Shown: positions 24,881 through 36,685 of the stretch, piece by piece | Layout of the letters: each line of letters begins with the position of its first letter | How positions within the stretch are numbered: position 1 is the first letter of the stretch | Origin: Hsuehochloa calcarea | Lineage: Eukaryota > Streptophyta > Magnoliopsida > Poales > Poaceae | Direction of reading: 5' to 3' | DNA: 64,000 nucleotides | Assembly (NCBI GenBank): GCA_036346395.1 | Contig: CM070604.1 | Span: 36,545,662-36,609,661, forward strand | The notes under the pieces: model-generated | Seen by the model: only the letters and a program-made list of their open reading frames with translations | What the model was told of the DNA's origin: nothing | Databases searched by the model: none | Translations under genes and position numbers: made by a program

Positions 24881-27800
24881 GAAACCGTCACACATAGAAT
24901 TTGCGTGAATCGGTCGATGTTCCAAGAGTTTGAGAGAACTCGCCCATCTTCCATTGCTAGTCGTCAGACGACTCGCCGAGTTACTTCGACCATCGTAAGG
25001 ACCTTCCCATTTAGGGAAAGTTTATTCGATTAGACTTGGATTGGCGAGCCTCAATACCAAGTCACCTACAAAAAGGTCGCGAGGTTGACCTTACGATTAT
25101 AGTATCTCGCGCAGGCTTGTTGGTAGACCGCCGAACGGATTAAGGCTAGGTTTCTCCTCTCTTGAGTAGGTTAATGTCATCCGCCGAAGTTGTTCTGGTC
25201 CGAGTTGTTGAAGGTTTCAACTCGTGTCGACCGCAATTTTAGCTCCGAGGAAGCATGGCTTCGCCCAAAACTAGAAAATGGTGTTTCTCCCGTTGCTCGA
25301 TCGTGGTCGCATTTAACCGCCCATAATATGGAGGGTAATTCTTGTACCCAAGCCCCGAGCGCTAACAAGTCGGGTCAAGACTCGAGTTTTAATTCCTCGC
25401 ATTATTTGGCCGCTTGCACGCTCGACCGCCCCATTGCTTTGGGGATGTGCAATGAAGCATAGCATAGCTTGGTACCCAACTCGCCGCAAAATTCACAAAT
25501 TTTGCACTTGCGAATTGTTTACCATTGTCCGTAATTATCCGACTTAACTCCAAATCGACTAATTACGCTTCTCATCATGAACCTTTTGTCGCTTAGCTGT
25601 TATCGATTCTGAGTTCAGCTTGATCCATTTTGTGAACGTGTCAATAGCCACAAAAGGAATTCAAACCTCCGGAGCTTTGGGAAACGGTCCTAGGATATCA
25701 AGCCCCAGTGCGCAAAAGGCCAAGAAAGAGGTATTGTTTGTAATGCTTGAGCCGGTTGGTGTATCATCTCACCATGGAATTGGCATCGACACACTTTTAA
25801 CCACCTCCATAGCATCGCATGGTATCAGAGGCCAAGAAAACCTTGTCGAAAGGCTTTACCAACCAATGTTCTCAGGAGGCATGCGTCCCACGGATGCCAC
25901 TCGTATATCGTGAAGGAGTGTTATTCCTTCGCTTTTGGAATGCATCGCATGAGTATTCCTTGGGTTCCTCGCTTATAGAGGACTCCTTCAACCAAAGTAT
26001 ACATTTTGGCTTTTCGGATAATCGATCCGCCTCAAGATCATCTTCTGCACGGAACCCTTGTAAAGATACTCGTAGATGGGAGTCATCCGTATCCTCGTAA
26101 TCTAATGAGGCCATCTCAAGAGGAGGTGTTTCGATTCTTCGACTGAGACGCGGTTTTGGAGTTGCTCCAAGAAAACTCCTTTTAGGTACCGTGGATCGGG
26201 AAGAAGCCATCCGAGCAAGTTGGTCTCATGAGGAAATTATCCTTTCGAGGGATAAATTGTACCTCAAACCTAAAAATGTTTTTCTAGCTTACGTGCTTGA
26301 TAAGTACCGAGCCATTGTTGAGTTAGAGCACCGTACTCTTTCCCGATTTGATTCACGACTAGTTGAGAGTCTCCTCTCACGAGTAGTCGATTTAATTGAG
26401 AGTGCTTTCGCACTCGTATGCCGCCTAGCAAACCTTCGTACTCGCCACATTGTTAGTAGCCCAAAGTTTAATTGTATGGCATACTTTAAGGTTTCTCCAG
26501 TAGGAGATACCAGACCACCTCACCCAGAGCCACTTAAAGTAAGTGACCCGTCAAAGTACATCATCCATCGGTCGTGGGAATCAGATCGGGATCCCGAACA
26601 GTTCAGATTTGTCCATTCGGCGACAAAGTCCGCCAAGATCCGGGATTTTATGGCCGTCGACACGAATGGAGGTCGAACTCCCAAGTTCGATTGACCATTT
26701 TGCCATGCGTCCCGCTGCTTCCTTATTATGGAGGATTGCTCCCAAAGGAAACTCGACAACATGACTATTTTGTGCGCCAAAATAATGCCGCAGCTTCTCA
26801 AGACATGAGGAGGGCATATAGAAGTTTTTGGACACGAGGGTAACGCCCTTAGGCCCGTAAAACTTCACGACATAGTAAACCGGTCGTTGTACGCCACGCT
26901 CTACGACTAGTCTCGCGCTTCTTTGCTGTGGCGTGGCGGCTAGGTAAATTAAGAGCGCCTCTTCGGCTTTGGAGAAACCGAGCAGAGCACTCGAAAGATA
27001 CCTCTTGACATCCTCAAAGGCAACGCGTTTGCCTCGCTCGACCACTCAAAACCTTCATGTCTCCCGAGAAGTTTAAAGAAAGGTAGTCCTTTTCTCCTAG
27101 TCGTGCGATGAAACGACTTAAAGCCGCCATGCACCCAAAGTGAGTTTTGGACTTCCTTTTTGTGTTTGGAGGACGATCCGAGGATGGCTTTTATTTTTCA
27201 GATTTGCTTGATTCCTCGCTCGGATACTAGGAATCCAAGCAATTTTCTGAAGAAATTCCAAACACACACTTCTCTCGATTGAGTTTTAAGCGGTGCTTTA
27301 CGAGGTTGTCGAATGTTTCTTGTAGGTCGGTGATATGATTAAGTCTCTTAATGCTTTTTACGACTAGATCATCAACATAGGCTTCCAAATTCCGGCCTAA
27401 TTGAGATGAAAAAGTCGATTGCATTAAGCGTTGAAAAGAAGCACCGGCATTCTTTAGACCAAATGGCATTTTGACATAGCAAAAGGTACCAAATGGAGTA
27501 ATGAATGCGGTCTTTTCTTCATCGCTTAAACACATATTGATCCGTGGTATCCGAATATGCATCTAAAAACTTAATATCTCACAACTGCAGCTTGAATCAA
27601 CCAAACGATCAATACGAGGTAAAGGGAAATCATCTTTTGGACAAGCTTTATTAAGATCAAGAAAGTCCACGCACATACGCCATTTGCCGCTTGACTTTTT
27701 GACCATTACAGGTTAGCCAACCACTGGGTGGTTGACTTCTCTTATAAAGCCTGCTTTAAGTAGCTTATCCAACTCTGACTTAATAGCATCTCGTCGATCA

Positions 27801-28600
27801 GGGGCAAATCTCCGTAATTTTTGTTTTACGGGTACTTTATCAGGCCGTAAAGCTAGCCTGTGCTCGATTACCTCTCTGGGGACTCCGGGCATGTCGGATG
27901 CTTGCCACGCAAAGACATCTGCGTTAGCTCGGAGGAAGGTAATGAGGGCGCCTTCCTATTTGGGGTCGGAAGTCTCCCGATGCGAGCAGTCTTGAGGGTT
28001 CTTCTGCCCGCAGGAACCTCTTTGACTTGATCGCTCGGCTTTGGTGCGACTTTTAGGCTTCGACTTGCTAGTCGAAGGTGACTTTCATCTCGAGTTGGTA
28101 TTTGACCAACCATCTCGAGGATCGACGGCCGCAACTATACGCCATCTTTTTGTCACACTGAATGGTGATCACTCCTTTGGGACCTGGCATCTTAAGACAT
28201 TGATACCCGTAATGAGTAGCCATTAAGAATTTTGCCAAAGTTGGTCGTCCGAGTATGGCATTATATGCCGTATCGAAATCGACCACATCAAAGGAGACTT
28301 TCTCCGTCACGAAATTACTTGGTGAGCCAAATGTTAAAGGAAGAGAAACTTGGCCAATAGGTTTGGTCAAGACCCCTGCACAATTCCATGAAAGGAGTAT
28401 CGCATCGCCTTACCTTTGTCCCGGTACTTGCATCTCGTCCGGGGCATTAGTAAATAATATGTTCAAAGAATCGCCACCATCAACCAACACTCGATTGACC
28501 CGACAGCTTGTTGATGGTGGGTTCGACCACAATCGGATATCGACTGATCGACTCGTAGTGATCGGACACCATCCTTCTCAAAAGAGATGGTAACTTCCGA
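24880..28600 (-). pseudogene. pol of the Tat element (protease, RT, RNase H, integrase)
   Basis: On the minus strand: the protease box VNRVLVDGGDSLNILF near 28455-28505, with DGG in place of the usual DSG, then DTAYNAILGRPTLAKF (28240-28290). RT has SSGKWRMCVDFLDLNKACP (about 27640-27700), then MPFGLKNAGASFQRLM (27415-27470) and the catalytic YVDDLVVKS (about 27350-27380). Next are RNase H sequence (26581-27045) and a second RNase H-like start WMMYFDGSLTLSGSG (26520-26565), the extra domain of Tat elements. Integrase shows HWGLDILGPFPKA with the first catalytic Asp near 25680-25720. The tail has WAVKCDHDRATGETPF (25260-25330), ending around 24880. Numerous frameshifts and stops. Confidence 0.87.
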
Positions 28601-28859
28601 CCACTTCGTAATTTATTGACGAGAGGAGTATGTAGAGAATTTACCTCTCGTCCGCACTTTAAGTTGTCGCTTGGAGTCGTATGCTGGATGATCCTCCGTA
28701 GATGTGCTCAACGGTATGTTGCGGATCTTGGACGGCATCTCCTCATCATCCGACGACTTTTGGCCACTCGTATGTCCTACCCGCCGAGAGTAGGGAGTGG
28801 TGCTTGCCGCTGTAGTAGTCTTCGAGCTTTCTTTGGAAAACTTCGGCTATTCTTGGAGG

Positions 28860-30987
28860 TCATGTCCTTCCTTTTATGAAAAGGACACCACCTTGGTTTG
28901 TCGCTCCTACGATCGTATGCTTACCTTTGCCTTGATCGAGTACGACTTGGTGGTTTGGGGCTCTCCATCTTTCACGGCGTAACCTCCTTGGAACCAGCGG
29001 CTTGTGGTTTTGATTTTTATTTTCTTCTTGGACTTTTTGCTTTTTATCTTTACCAACTTCACCGGCTCTCGAGGAGTATATGTTTCTCGATCGATAGTGT
29101 TGTTCCACTCGACCGCCTCGAAGCGCTTGCATATCGATCGCCATCTCAAGAGTTCGAATGATGTTGGGAGGATTCAGAGCAATGTCCTCCGTTATTCTTC
29201 TCTCGCGGACTCCTTGCTTAAAAGCCCCGATCACGGAGGAATCGAAATTTCCGAATTGAGTTACGAACCCGACTAAAGCGCTTGATGAATTGACGCAAAG
29301 TCTCGTTGTTGTTCTGCTTTATCCGGCAAGTCGCCTTCTTTCCGTATGGTTGTATGTGCCTTGGAAATTCGCTGTAGAAGATCACAGAGGTGTTGCCAAG
29401 AGTAGATCGACTCGAGTGGTTGGTTTAATAACCACGATCGAGCGGATCCTTCGAGCACGATCGGAAGGTAATTCGCCATTACATGCTCTCCTCCTCCTTT
29501 GCCGCTTCGGACAACAGTATAGATCTGAAGAAATTCGATGGGATTTTGAGATCCATCAAATTTCTCCATGTTCACCGGTCGAAAATGAGGTGGCGGTAAT
29601 TGCTCAAGGTCGGCGAAAATGCCCAGATCCAAGAATCACTTCTTGACGCCTTCTTTGTAGAAAAGAAGGGTTAATGTCACCAGTGATCGTATACGACGAT
29701 ACCCTGTGAACAGTGACTGCTCAGTAGTAGGCCTCGCCTTCTCGAGGAGAATACTCCTCGTATTCCACTCGTTAGAATTTCTTTGTCGAAGTGGTGAATG
29801 ATCACCTCTTCGAGGGGCTTCTTGATCTTCACCGATCGAAGGTATTTCTCAATAGGGAATCGATTCGACTTATGGTCGTGTCGATTCCTACGAGAAAATA
29901 TTCGATTGATCGTAGCCGAGGAAGTCGATTGCTACGACTACCGAGTGTTGTCGATGAGGTACCTCGATCTTGTCATTACAGTTCAAGTCTTTGCGTAATC
30001 TCTTCAAAGAAAGAGATCGTACCACGCGCTCGAGCAAGCTCTTGATCGATTCTCGAGCAAGTCGCTGATGTTCGGAGTTCTTGTACCTCCTCCGATCGAT
30101 GTTGAATGCGCCGAGCAAGTTCTTCTCGATCGCAATTTTCTTTCTTCTCGACGACATCAAAATCCTCCTCCTCGTGTCTTTGAGGCCTTCTTAGTGGAGT
30201 GCGAGAATGTCGAGGATTTCTCTCGCTCATCGAGTGTTGGTCCTCTCTCGCCAACGGTGGTGCCCTTGCCATTACCACGAGGGGCGCAGTGTGATCTTCG
30301 GGAGTGTCCTTATCTCGGCCTCCATGAGGTCGACTCGATTTGGGGAAGGACGAAGACCTCCGCTGATGATTCTCACTTGCGCCGAGGCCTCCCGCTTGAG
30401 GAGTGCTCGAGGACACCATCTCGCGACTTGGAGTAATCCTCCGTAGGGGAACTCCGGTTATAATCGCTCCATTCGCAAATGAGATCTGCGGGGAGACGGC
30501 CGAATTTGCAGAAAAGCATGCTTGATCCCACCCTCTCGGAGTTACCCCGAGAGAGAATCACTAGATGCCGGTGGAGTCCTCGAATGGTGGCTCCTGAACT
30601 TGACTTACCAAGTCGGACCGCCTTAAGGGGACTTGAACACTCGGAGAAAAACTCGTCGCGCTGTGAGTCCTCCCGGGGCGGTCCCGTCGGATTGACCCTT
30701 GTCCTTTGAGGGAAATGGCTCCTCTGTTGGACGTATTGTTGTGGGGATAAGGATCCTCCTCAACTCTATTAATGGGATGGTTTCTGGAGAATAATCTCCA
30801 AGGCAACATCAACATCGGCGGATGCATCACTCGGTTCATAGTCGAAACCGCATCCATGTCGACGTCTCACAGACCGCCAAGTCAAACCAGCTTCTCCTCG
30901 CTCCATTATCCCGCCATGATTGCATGAGATTGGAAAAAGAGAGTATGTTGACAAGAGATTACCTAAGATCCCCACGGACGGCGCCAA
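28860..30987 (-). pseudogene. gag of the Tat element
   Basis: The leader part near 30830-30900 reads CGFDYEPSDASADVD. A charged, probably coiled-coil segment is at 29976-30419. The capsid core lies at 29273-29632 (PPPHFRPVNMEKFDGSQNP, then ANYLPIVLEGSARSWL), continuing at 28860-29234 (FKQGVRERRITEDIALNPP). A basic Lys-rich tail and a GATNQGG-type zinc-finger remnant follow. This is the retrotransposon-gag arrangement of Tat elements. Four or more frame changes separate the parts. Confidence 0.82.
30969..30986 (-). promoter_or_regulatory. primer-binding site of the Tat element
   Basis: The minus strand reads TGGCGCCGTCCGTGGGGA immediately inside the 5' LTR. This is the usual Tat/RIRE2-type primer site. 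The few bases between it and the LTR (30987-30992) differ from the expected LTR terminus, suggesting a small rearrangement. Confidence 0.85.
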
Positions 30988-30990
30988 CCG

Positions 30991-31741
30991 CTTGTATTAG
31001 AACCGATCTTACGTAAAGATTGTTTGATTCGGGGTCTCCTAGAGATAAGATCACGCAGAGTGGATTGACACGGATGTTTAGACAGTTCAGCCTTCTCCGG
31101 AGAGAATAATAACCCTAATCTCGTGTGTATGGTATTCTTGATGATCAAGTAAAAGACTAAGACTATTATGAGAATAGCACTTGTGTTCCTACTTGACTGC
31201 TCTTGTTCGCCTCTTTTCTATCTCTCGATCGATGCCCTTATATAGTCGTGAAGAAGTAGCCGCTTTTGCTCTGCGGAGATGCGCTGATTAATCCAATGAA
31301 CGCGCATGTTGGCAATAATTATCGGCGCCTCGGCTTCTTCACGCCGTCCGCAATTATCTTCCGTAGATAATGGGGTAATTACGCACCATTAATAAGCGGA
31401 ATAATAGTGCGTGCGCACCGCTCGATTCCTTAATCAATTGGACCCACTCGCCGTAGGTTTGATTATAAGGTGGTCGAGTTTACCCGGTCGTAGAAGAACT
31501 TACGACTGGTAGCGATCGTAGAAGGACTTACGACCAGGTAGCAGTCGTAGAAGGACTTACGACTATGTAGTGGTCGTAGAAGGACTTACGACCATGATAT
31601 AGTCGTAGCAAGACTTACAACTACTTATTGGACTTCTCCCTTTTAGATAAGGGGTACCTCTGGGGACTATGTGACATCATATTTACCCATAATAAGAATT
31701 ATAGATAAAAGATAAAAATGAGGATTATTAGATCCTCGTCA
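30991..31741 (-). repeat. 5' LTR of the Tat element
   Basis: Matches 18775-19534, including the TATA near 31231-31241 and the hairpin array at 31487-31623. Its left edge lacks the TGTCGG found at the start of the partner LTR. Many differences from the partner are single-base losses in short G, C or T runs. Confidence 0.9.
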
Positions 31742-31746
31742 AGAAT

Positions 31747-33963
31747 ATAATTATAAGACTAAAATAACTTGATTCATCTCATTTGGAGTTCATATGAATT
31801 AGTTATGAATTTTTAAAATTATTAGCATTTTTAGTGTAAAAATAATTTGGTTTTGGATCAGTTTTCCATAAACTATATTCTCTGCTACAGAGATATATTT
31901 GAAACCTATTTCAAAATAAATTTCACTTGAAATGAAAATTAACAAAATTAGTTATGCATTTTTAAGTTAAATGATTTTTAGTGGAACAATAATTCATTTC
32001 AGAATTTATAAATGCATTTTATACTTTTCTCAACGAAGCCTATGCTGGCCGTAGTCACTGACAGTGGGGTCCACCAAATAGTGGCATTTTTCATTAGCTT
32101 CCGAATTAAAATCTAACTGACAGGTGGGGCCCTAATGTTACAGACATGGTGCACACCACAGTGTACGGACCGCGGGTCTACGAGTCGGTTCACAGGGTCC
32201 ACGACTGTGCACTTAAAGTCTCGGGCCCATTTAAACTTTGTTTACTGTTCACGGTACCACGTGTAAGTGACTCATTACTTCTTAAGACAGTCATTAAATA
32301 CCGAAAGTAATCATTAGCAGTTATGATCCGGATTTATGCCCCAATGACCTAGCTACAGCATTGTTGATCGATCCGACAACAGCGAGCTGGGCTCGTCGGA
32401 GCCTTGTCGACGTTTCCGACCACGGAAGCGCCGGGCAAGCGTATGGATGGGTGCACAATAGCATTGCGTAGCTATTGGGGGTGGTTACGGCTGCTGAGGT
32501 GGCCTATACCGGTGGCTAGGCGGCGAGGGGCGGCACTGGTTCTACAGTGAATATACATGCAATGAAATAGCTCTACATTGTCCAAATAAACGGGTGCCAT
32601 AGCATCTAACGGGTCAAGTGATGCTACCTGAGCACCGGAGAGGAGTGGAGATGACTGGAGTAGTGTCATCGATGAAGAAATCCATGGCGGCGATGAGGTC
32701 CAACGTGGGCAGGTCAACTTGAGGATAGAGAAAGGAAGCTAGCTATCAGAAAAGCTCAAGGGGACCTAGCAGATGGTCTGAACGTATGGAATTAGATAAT
32801 ACCTTACCGGCCAGCGTTGGAGAAGATGAACAAGGTTCTTCGGCTGAAACTGGGAAACCTCAAAATTCGTGGACTCCTACGAATGATTGCAAAAATTGTT
32901 TAAGGAGAAGTCATCTGTATGCCAAAATGGCGTATAGTGATTTGCAAGGGAGAGTGAAAATCTCATCGGACACGAAGTTGACACGACGGCGGCTCGGGTG
33001 TGCGCTCTGGTGAAGCAAAGAACTTGACAACGTTTCAGAATCTACAAGCAAAACTAAGGTTCAGCATTATCCCAAATGGAATCGGCGTTGAACGGAGATG
33101 AGAGAGGACGAAAGGTTGGAAGCTTACCCCTGAGATGAGCAAGGATGAGCTTCCCTCTCGGTCAACAGAAGGACAAGTGAGAGATAATGCTGCATGCGAG
33201 GGGGTTATCTCAAGATGAAGACGGAGTGGAGGCGGTGTTACAAGGCGAAGCTCCAGGAGTGGTGGATGGAGATGGTGGATCCACAGCATCACTTGAGCTA
33301 GGGCAGAGCGCGACGGCCGCGTGGCTCTCGGCTTCTGAGCGCACCCTGTGCGAGGAAAATGAAGGCGTCGACAAGTGGGGCCACCCTGTCAGCAGCAGCG
33401 AATGGACGCGGTGCGAGCAAGTGCAGCTAGGCGGTGCGGTCGAGTCAAGTCCAGTTGGCCCGGGTTGGAGTCTAGTCTGAGCTCGAGGAATAGTGCAGCT
33501 AGTTGACTGGTTTGAAAACTATTGATCCATCTTTAACCAAGATACTAAAAATAGGAAATAAATTTCTAAAATTTTGAAATTAATCAAGGAGGTTCCTCGG
33601 ATGACCTAGTACCATACAAATTTTTAAACCTCAATTTTCATGATTTATTTGCTTAACTTAAGTTCAAAACCGCGGGGCTATTTAGAAAGGGATTTGAATT
33701 TTTACAATAGTGAGATAAGTTCTATAAATTTAGGAAAAATTATATTTATTCATGATAAATATTATATGATTTAAATAAATTATTTTCCAGAGATCTTTAT
33801 AAAATTTTATCTCATTTTTATTTTGGAACTTCTTATTTGAGTTGTATGCTAAATTTTGATTTGAAGTTTTTCAAATGCAATAATTTATGCTAATATTTCA
33901 GAAATGACATGCATGCTCATGAGATGTGTAATAATTCCATTTATTAAAAATGGGGATGTGACA
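31747..33963 (-). repeat. right part of the old gypsy LTR
   Basis: 31747-32465 is the right part of duplication copy B. 32466-33963 continues to the LTR start TGTCACATCCCC (minus strand). 33480-33960 is very AT-rich. No protein is recognised; open stretches around 32786-33480 are not supported by any family resemblance. Confidence 0.6.
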
Positions 33964-34448
33964 ACCCGTCCAAGTATAAAAACAGTTTTCAGGTTTTCTG
34001 TTTTGAAATCTCTTTCACTTTTCAACATACTAGTCAGGATTCAACCTTGACAGCTCAAATCCACTTTTGAGTTTTGAAAGTTGTTGGAGAAAATTATTTT
34101 TTATTTTCTCACATATCAAGGTATCTAAGTAAGACTAAGCATGACACTTAGATATATACTTATTAACTAGTATGTATATCATTAGTTCTAGAGTAACAAA
34201 GGATAGTGTCTAAGTTCAAGAATGAGAATGTTATACTCAATTATCATTAAGGTGTTAACTATGAGCTAACCCAACACCTCTACTACTTAAAAATAGAACT
34301 TAGTAGCCATCCGTCTTGTCACTATCTTTCACGCCCGTCCGATAAAAGAACAGAGGATAGACAACCCAGATGACTTCGCGTCCTCTCACGCCTCCCGCAA
34401 CAACTTCTCACGATCTCATCCACGATTCTCTTCCTTCCTCCTTCCTAC
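33964..34448. other. intergenic, nothing recognised
   Basis: AT-rich at first, then C/T-rich near 34370-34450. The C/T-rich end resembles the sequence right of the CACTA element (both share CCACGATTCT then pyrimidine runs), so it may be the upstream flank of the DUF7054 gene leader. Confidence 0.4.
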
Positions 34449-34472
34449 TCCCACTACTACAGAAAAGCTCAT

Positions 34473-34828
34473 CACAGACGGTTCGTAATAGTCATCACAG
34501 ACGGTTTTTGAACCGTCTGAAATTTTATGCCTGTGATAACAGGCGGTTATCACAAATGGTTGAAAAACCTTCTGTGATAAGTCTTATCACAGACGGTTTT
34601 TGTTGAAAAACCGTCTGTGAAGGGCAGATATCACAGACGGTTTAAACCAAGAACCGTCTGTGATATGATAGTCTCACAGACGGTTTGTTAATACAACCGT
34701 CTGTGATAAACTGCATATCACCGACGGTTGTATTAACAAAACGTCTATGATACTACAGAATCATATGCGGTTTAAACCAAGATCCGTCTGTGAGACTATC
34801 ATATCACAGACGGTTCTTGGTTTAAACC
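34473..34828. repeat. left subterminal repeat array and long fold-back
   Basis: Many copies of TCACAGACGGTT in both orientations, the expected transposase-binding sites. The array also forms a long inverted repeat centred near 34712. The left arm (about 34600-34707) pairs with 34718-34828 and, across the Sirevirus, 42717-42755. The right arm has about 40 extra bases near 34744-34785. Confidence 0.8.
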
Positions 34829-36685
34829 TGTAGGACCGTAAAGGTGACTAGGGGGGTGAATAGGCGCTTTCTAGACTTTCTCGCATTAATCAAATTCAAC
34901 ACGAACTTTACTCCTTTAGCTATGAAAGCTAAGAAGATCAGTAAGCGCACAGTGGAAGCCTTGATTGAATTCGATAACCCCGTTAACCACACGACACAAA
35001 TGTGGAGAATTGATCTCACTAGTGCAGTGCAGGCACCGCGGTCGATCGGTGTAGATCAGCGGTCGGACCGGCTATTAACTGGCGGTCGGACCGGCGGATA
35101 TCGGTTCGACCCGCTGCTACTGGCGGTCTGAAATGCGAGCGGTCGGACCGCCGTTACAAAACCGGTCAGACCGATTTTGTCCAGAACCGAAAAACCAAGC
35201 CCAAAACCAAAACGAAATTTGATCCAACTTTTGATTCAACCAATGAAACTTGACCAAATTTCGAGCACACCTCCCTAAGGATATTAGAGACCTATTTCTA
35301 GCGACGATCCTTCAGATCCACTTCGTAGAATTGATCTCTTAAGGTTTTAACAAAGAAGTGCACAAACCCTAGAATTACGAAAAACTTTGATTCAAGACTT
35401 GCTTGTGGGGGTTGATGATCTAGATGATTCTAGGAGTATTCCCACACATCAAAGCAAGAGAAAATAGGTCAAGAGACCAAGCTTAACCACTTGAATCAAG
35501 GAAGCACCAAATTCATCCAAAAGAGAGAAGAACACAAAGGGAGACAAATGATCTCTCAAGCAAGCATCATAAGATTGATTGATCGCACAAGATGCTTACA
35601 AAGCCACTCCAACAAGGAGGACAAGAGCTCACTCAAGGAACACACACTATTTCTCCCAAACCCTAACCTCTCCTCTCCTCTCCTCTCCTAACCCTAGAAA
35701 AAAGGAAGAGGGCTCAAGTGAAAGCTTCAAGGGGTTTTCCATCTCCCACTTTTCTATTTATAGGAGAGGCCTAGGGTTTCACTTTTGGGACCCACTCACA
35801 CATGGGACCCACACACACATACAACTCAATCTGTTGAAGCAATCGCCTGCTTCACCACGTGTAGGTTGATCAGCGGCTCTCCATGTCGTCAACTTCCACC
35901 CAGGGACTTGCACCGACTTCCGCACCGCTCGATCCAACCAACAGACCGAATCGCCTGTTCGATCCATCTTGCCCATTCTGCACCATGCTTGAGTCACACG
36001 ACCTCCCGGATCCATGATCGCTCGGACCTCAGCTCTCCAAGCGTAGTCCCGATCCACCTCACCGTTGACGTCGTTGACCTGCAAGCCACCTGCACAGCAA
36101 TAGACAAACAAATCGACTCCGGGAACAAGTTCTTCACAACTTGACCCACGTTAGTTCCACAATGCAATAATCAACAATAAAGCATTGACAATCAAACGAT
36201 AACCACATTGAAACCACATCAATGCAAACTTGGCTACCCTCCAAGTCATCGGCGGTCTGACCGCCCCACTCTACCGGTCCGACCGATTTCAGGCCGGTCC
36301 GACCGATCCCACAACGGCGGTCGGACTGCCCGAAAAGACTTAGCCAAAATTCCATCGTGAAAATCCGAAACCTTCTGGAATTTTCAACTCAATAGAACTT
36401 TTGACTGGGAGCTCCAAAAATGATGCAACCACAACCAGGAGACTCCCCTCACCTGCCTACACAACCTATTTTTGGCTTAGCTCCAAAAGCCACTTTTCAA
36501 CTTATCGACCACGGCCGGTCGGACCCCTCCACGGGCGGTCTGACCGCCCCATACAACCGGTCAGACCGCTTGTGGTCTGACAGCCTTGGGCAAACCCCGA
36601 AAACGCGAGATTTTGCAAACCAACAAAGCCATTGCCAATTGACTCATCATCCTAAGATCGTGCACATATCCTCACGATATCCACA
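34829..36685 (-). repeat. 3' LTR of gag-only Sirevirus
   Basis: The + strand starts TGTAGGACCG and ends GATATCCACA. The minus-strand TATA CTATAAATAG is at about 35755-35764, roughly 0.92 kb from the LTR start. Two blocks of CGGTC-N-GACCG palindromes lie at 35037-35175 and 36244-36580. A CTCTC microsatellite at 35667-35690 is longer than in the partner LTR. Confidence 0.92.
36244..36580. repeat. CGGTC-N-GACCG palindrome array in U3
   Basis: Repeated 11-base odd palindromes, often extended to GGCGGTC-T-GACCGCC. The central base varies freely (A, C, G and T all occur) while the arms are kept. The same block is at 42255-42600 in the other LTR. Confidence 0.85.

Larger units (their letters stand above)
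18775..31741 (-). mobile_element. Ty3/gypsy Tat-lineage (RIRE2-like) element with antisense gene
   Basis: A 12,967 bp element with LTRs at 18775-19534 and 30991-31741, flanked by AGAAT on both sides (18770-18774, 31742-31746). Minus orientation is shown by the primer-binding site TGGCGCCGTCCGTGGGGA (30969-30986) and the polypurine stretch AAGTGGGGGCTAGA (about 19535-19548). Gag and pol are on the minus strand. Between integrase and the 3' LTR a separate gene runs on the + strand, a known trait of Tat-type elements. The RNase H-like domain copy and the DGG protease box also fit Tat. LTR divergence is higher than in chromovirus A, largely from single-base indels, and all frames are broken. Confidence 0.92.
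18051..32465. repeat. tandem duplication, copy B (split by the Tat element)
   Basis: The parts are 18051-18774 and 31747-32465, about 1.44 kb together. It is the head-to-tail partner of copy A and keeps the unoccupied target site of chromovirus A near 18538-18557. The junction A/B is at about 18034-18051. Confidence 0.8.
5894..33963 (-). repeat. old solo gypsy LTR-like sequence, split by two elements (hypothesis)
   Basis: The right end, read on the minus strand, starts TGTCACATCCCC, a typical gypsy LTR start, and is followed on the + strand by ACCCG (33964-33968). The same five bases precede TGTGAAGACC at 5889-5893, giving a possible 5 bp target duplication. With the two later insertions removed the sequence is about 5.8 kb, or about 4.4 kb without an internal tandem duplication. 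No coding sequence belongs to it. The right end is good; the left end is chosen only by the matching five bases and could be a chance match. Confidence 0.4.

Noticed and set aside
26191..26694. 167-codon frame on the + strand
   Set aside because: Antisense of the RNase H/integrase part of the Tat pol; no independent support.
32786..33480. possible host gene with frames of 75-97 codons
   Set aside because: No domain, no splice-consistent structure, and the stretch continues the old LTR without a break.
34473..34828. CRISPR-like array of short repeats
   Set aside because: The repeats are CACTA subterminal sites in both orientations, with irregular spacing and no constant spacer length, in a plant genome.
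35660..35700. telomere-like CCCTAAC/AACCCTAG words
   Set aside because: Only isolated words next to a CTCTC microsatellite, present in both LTRs; not a tandem telomeric array.
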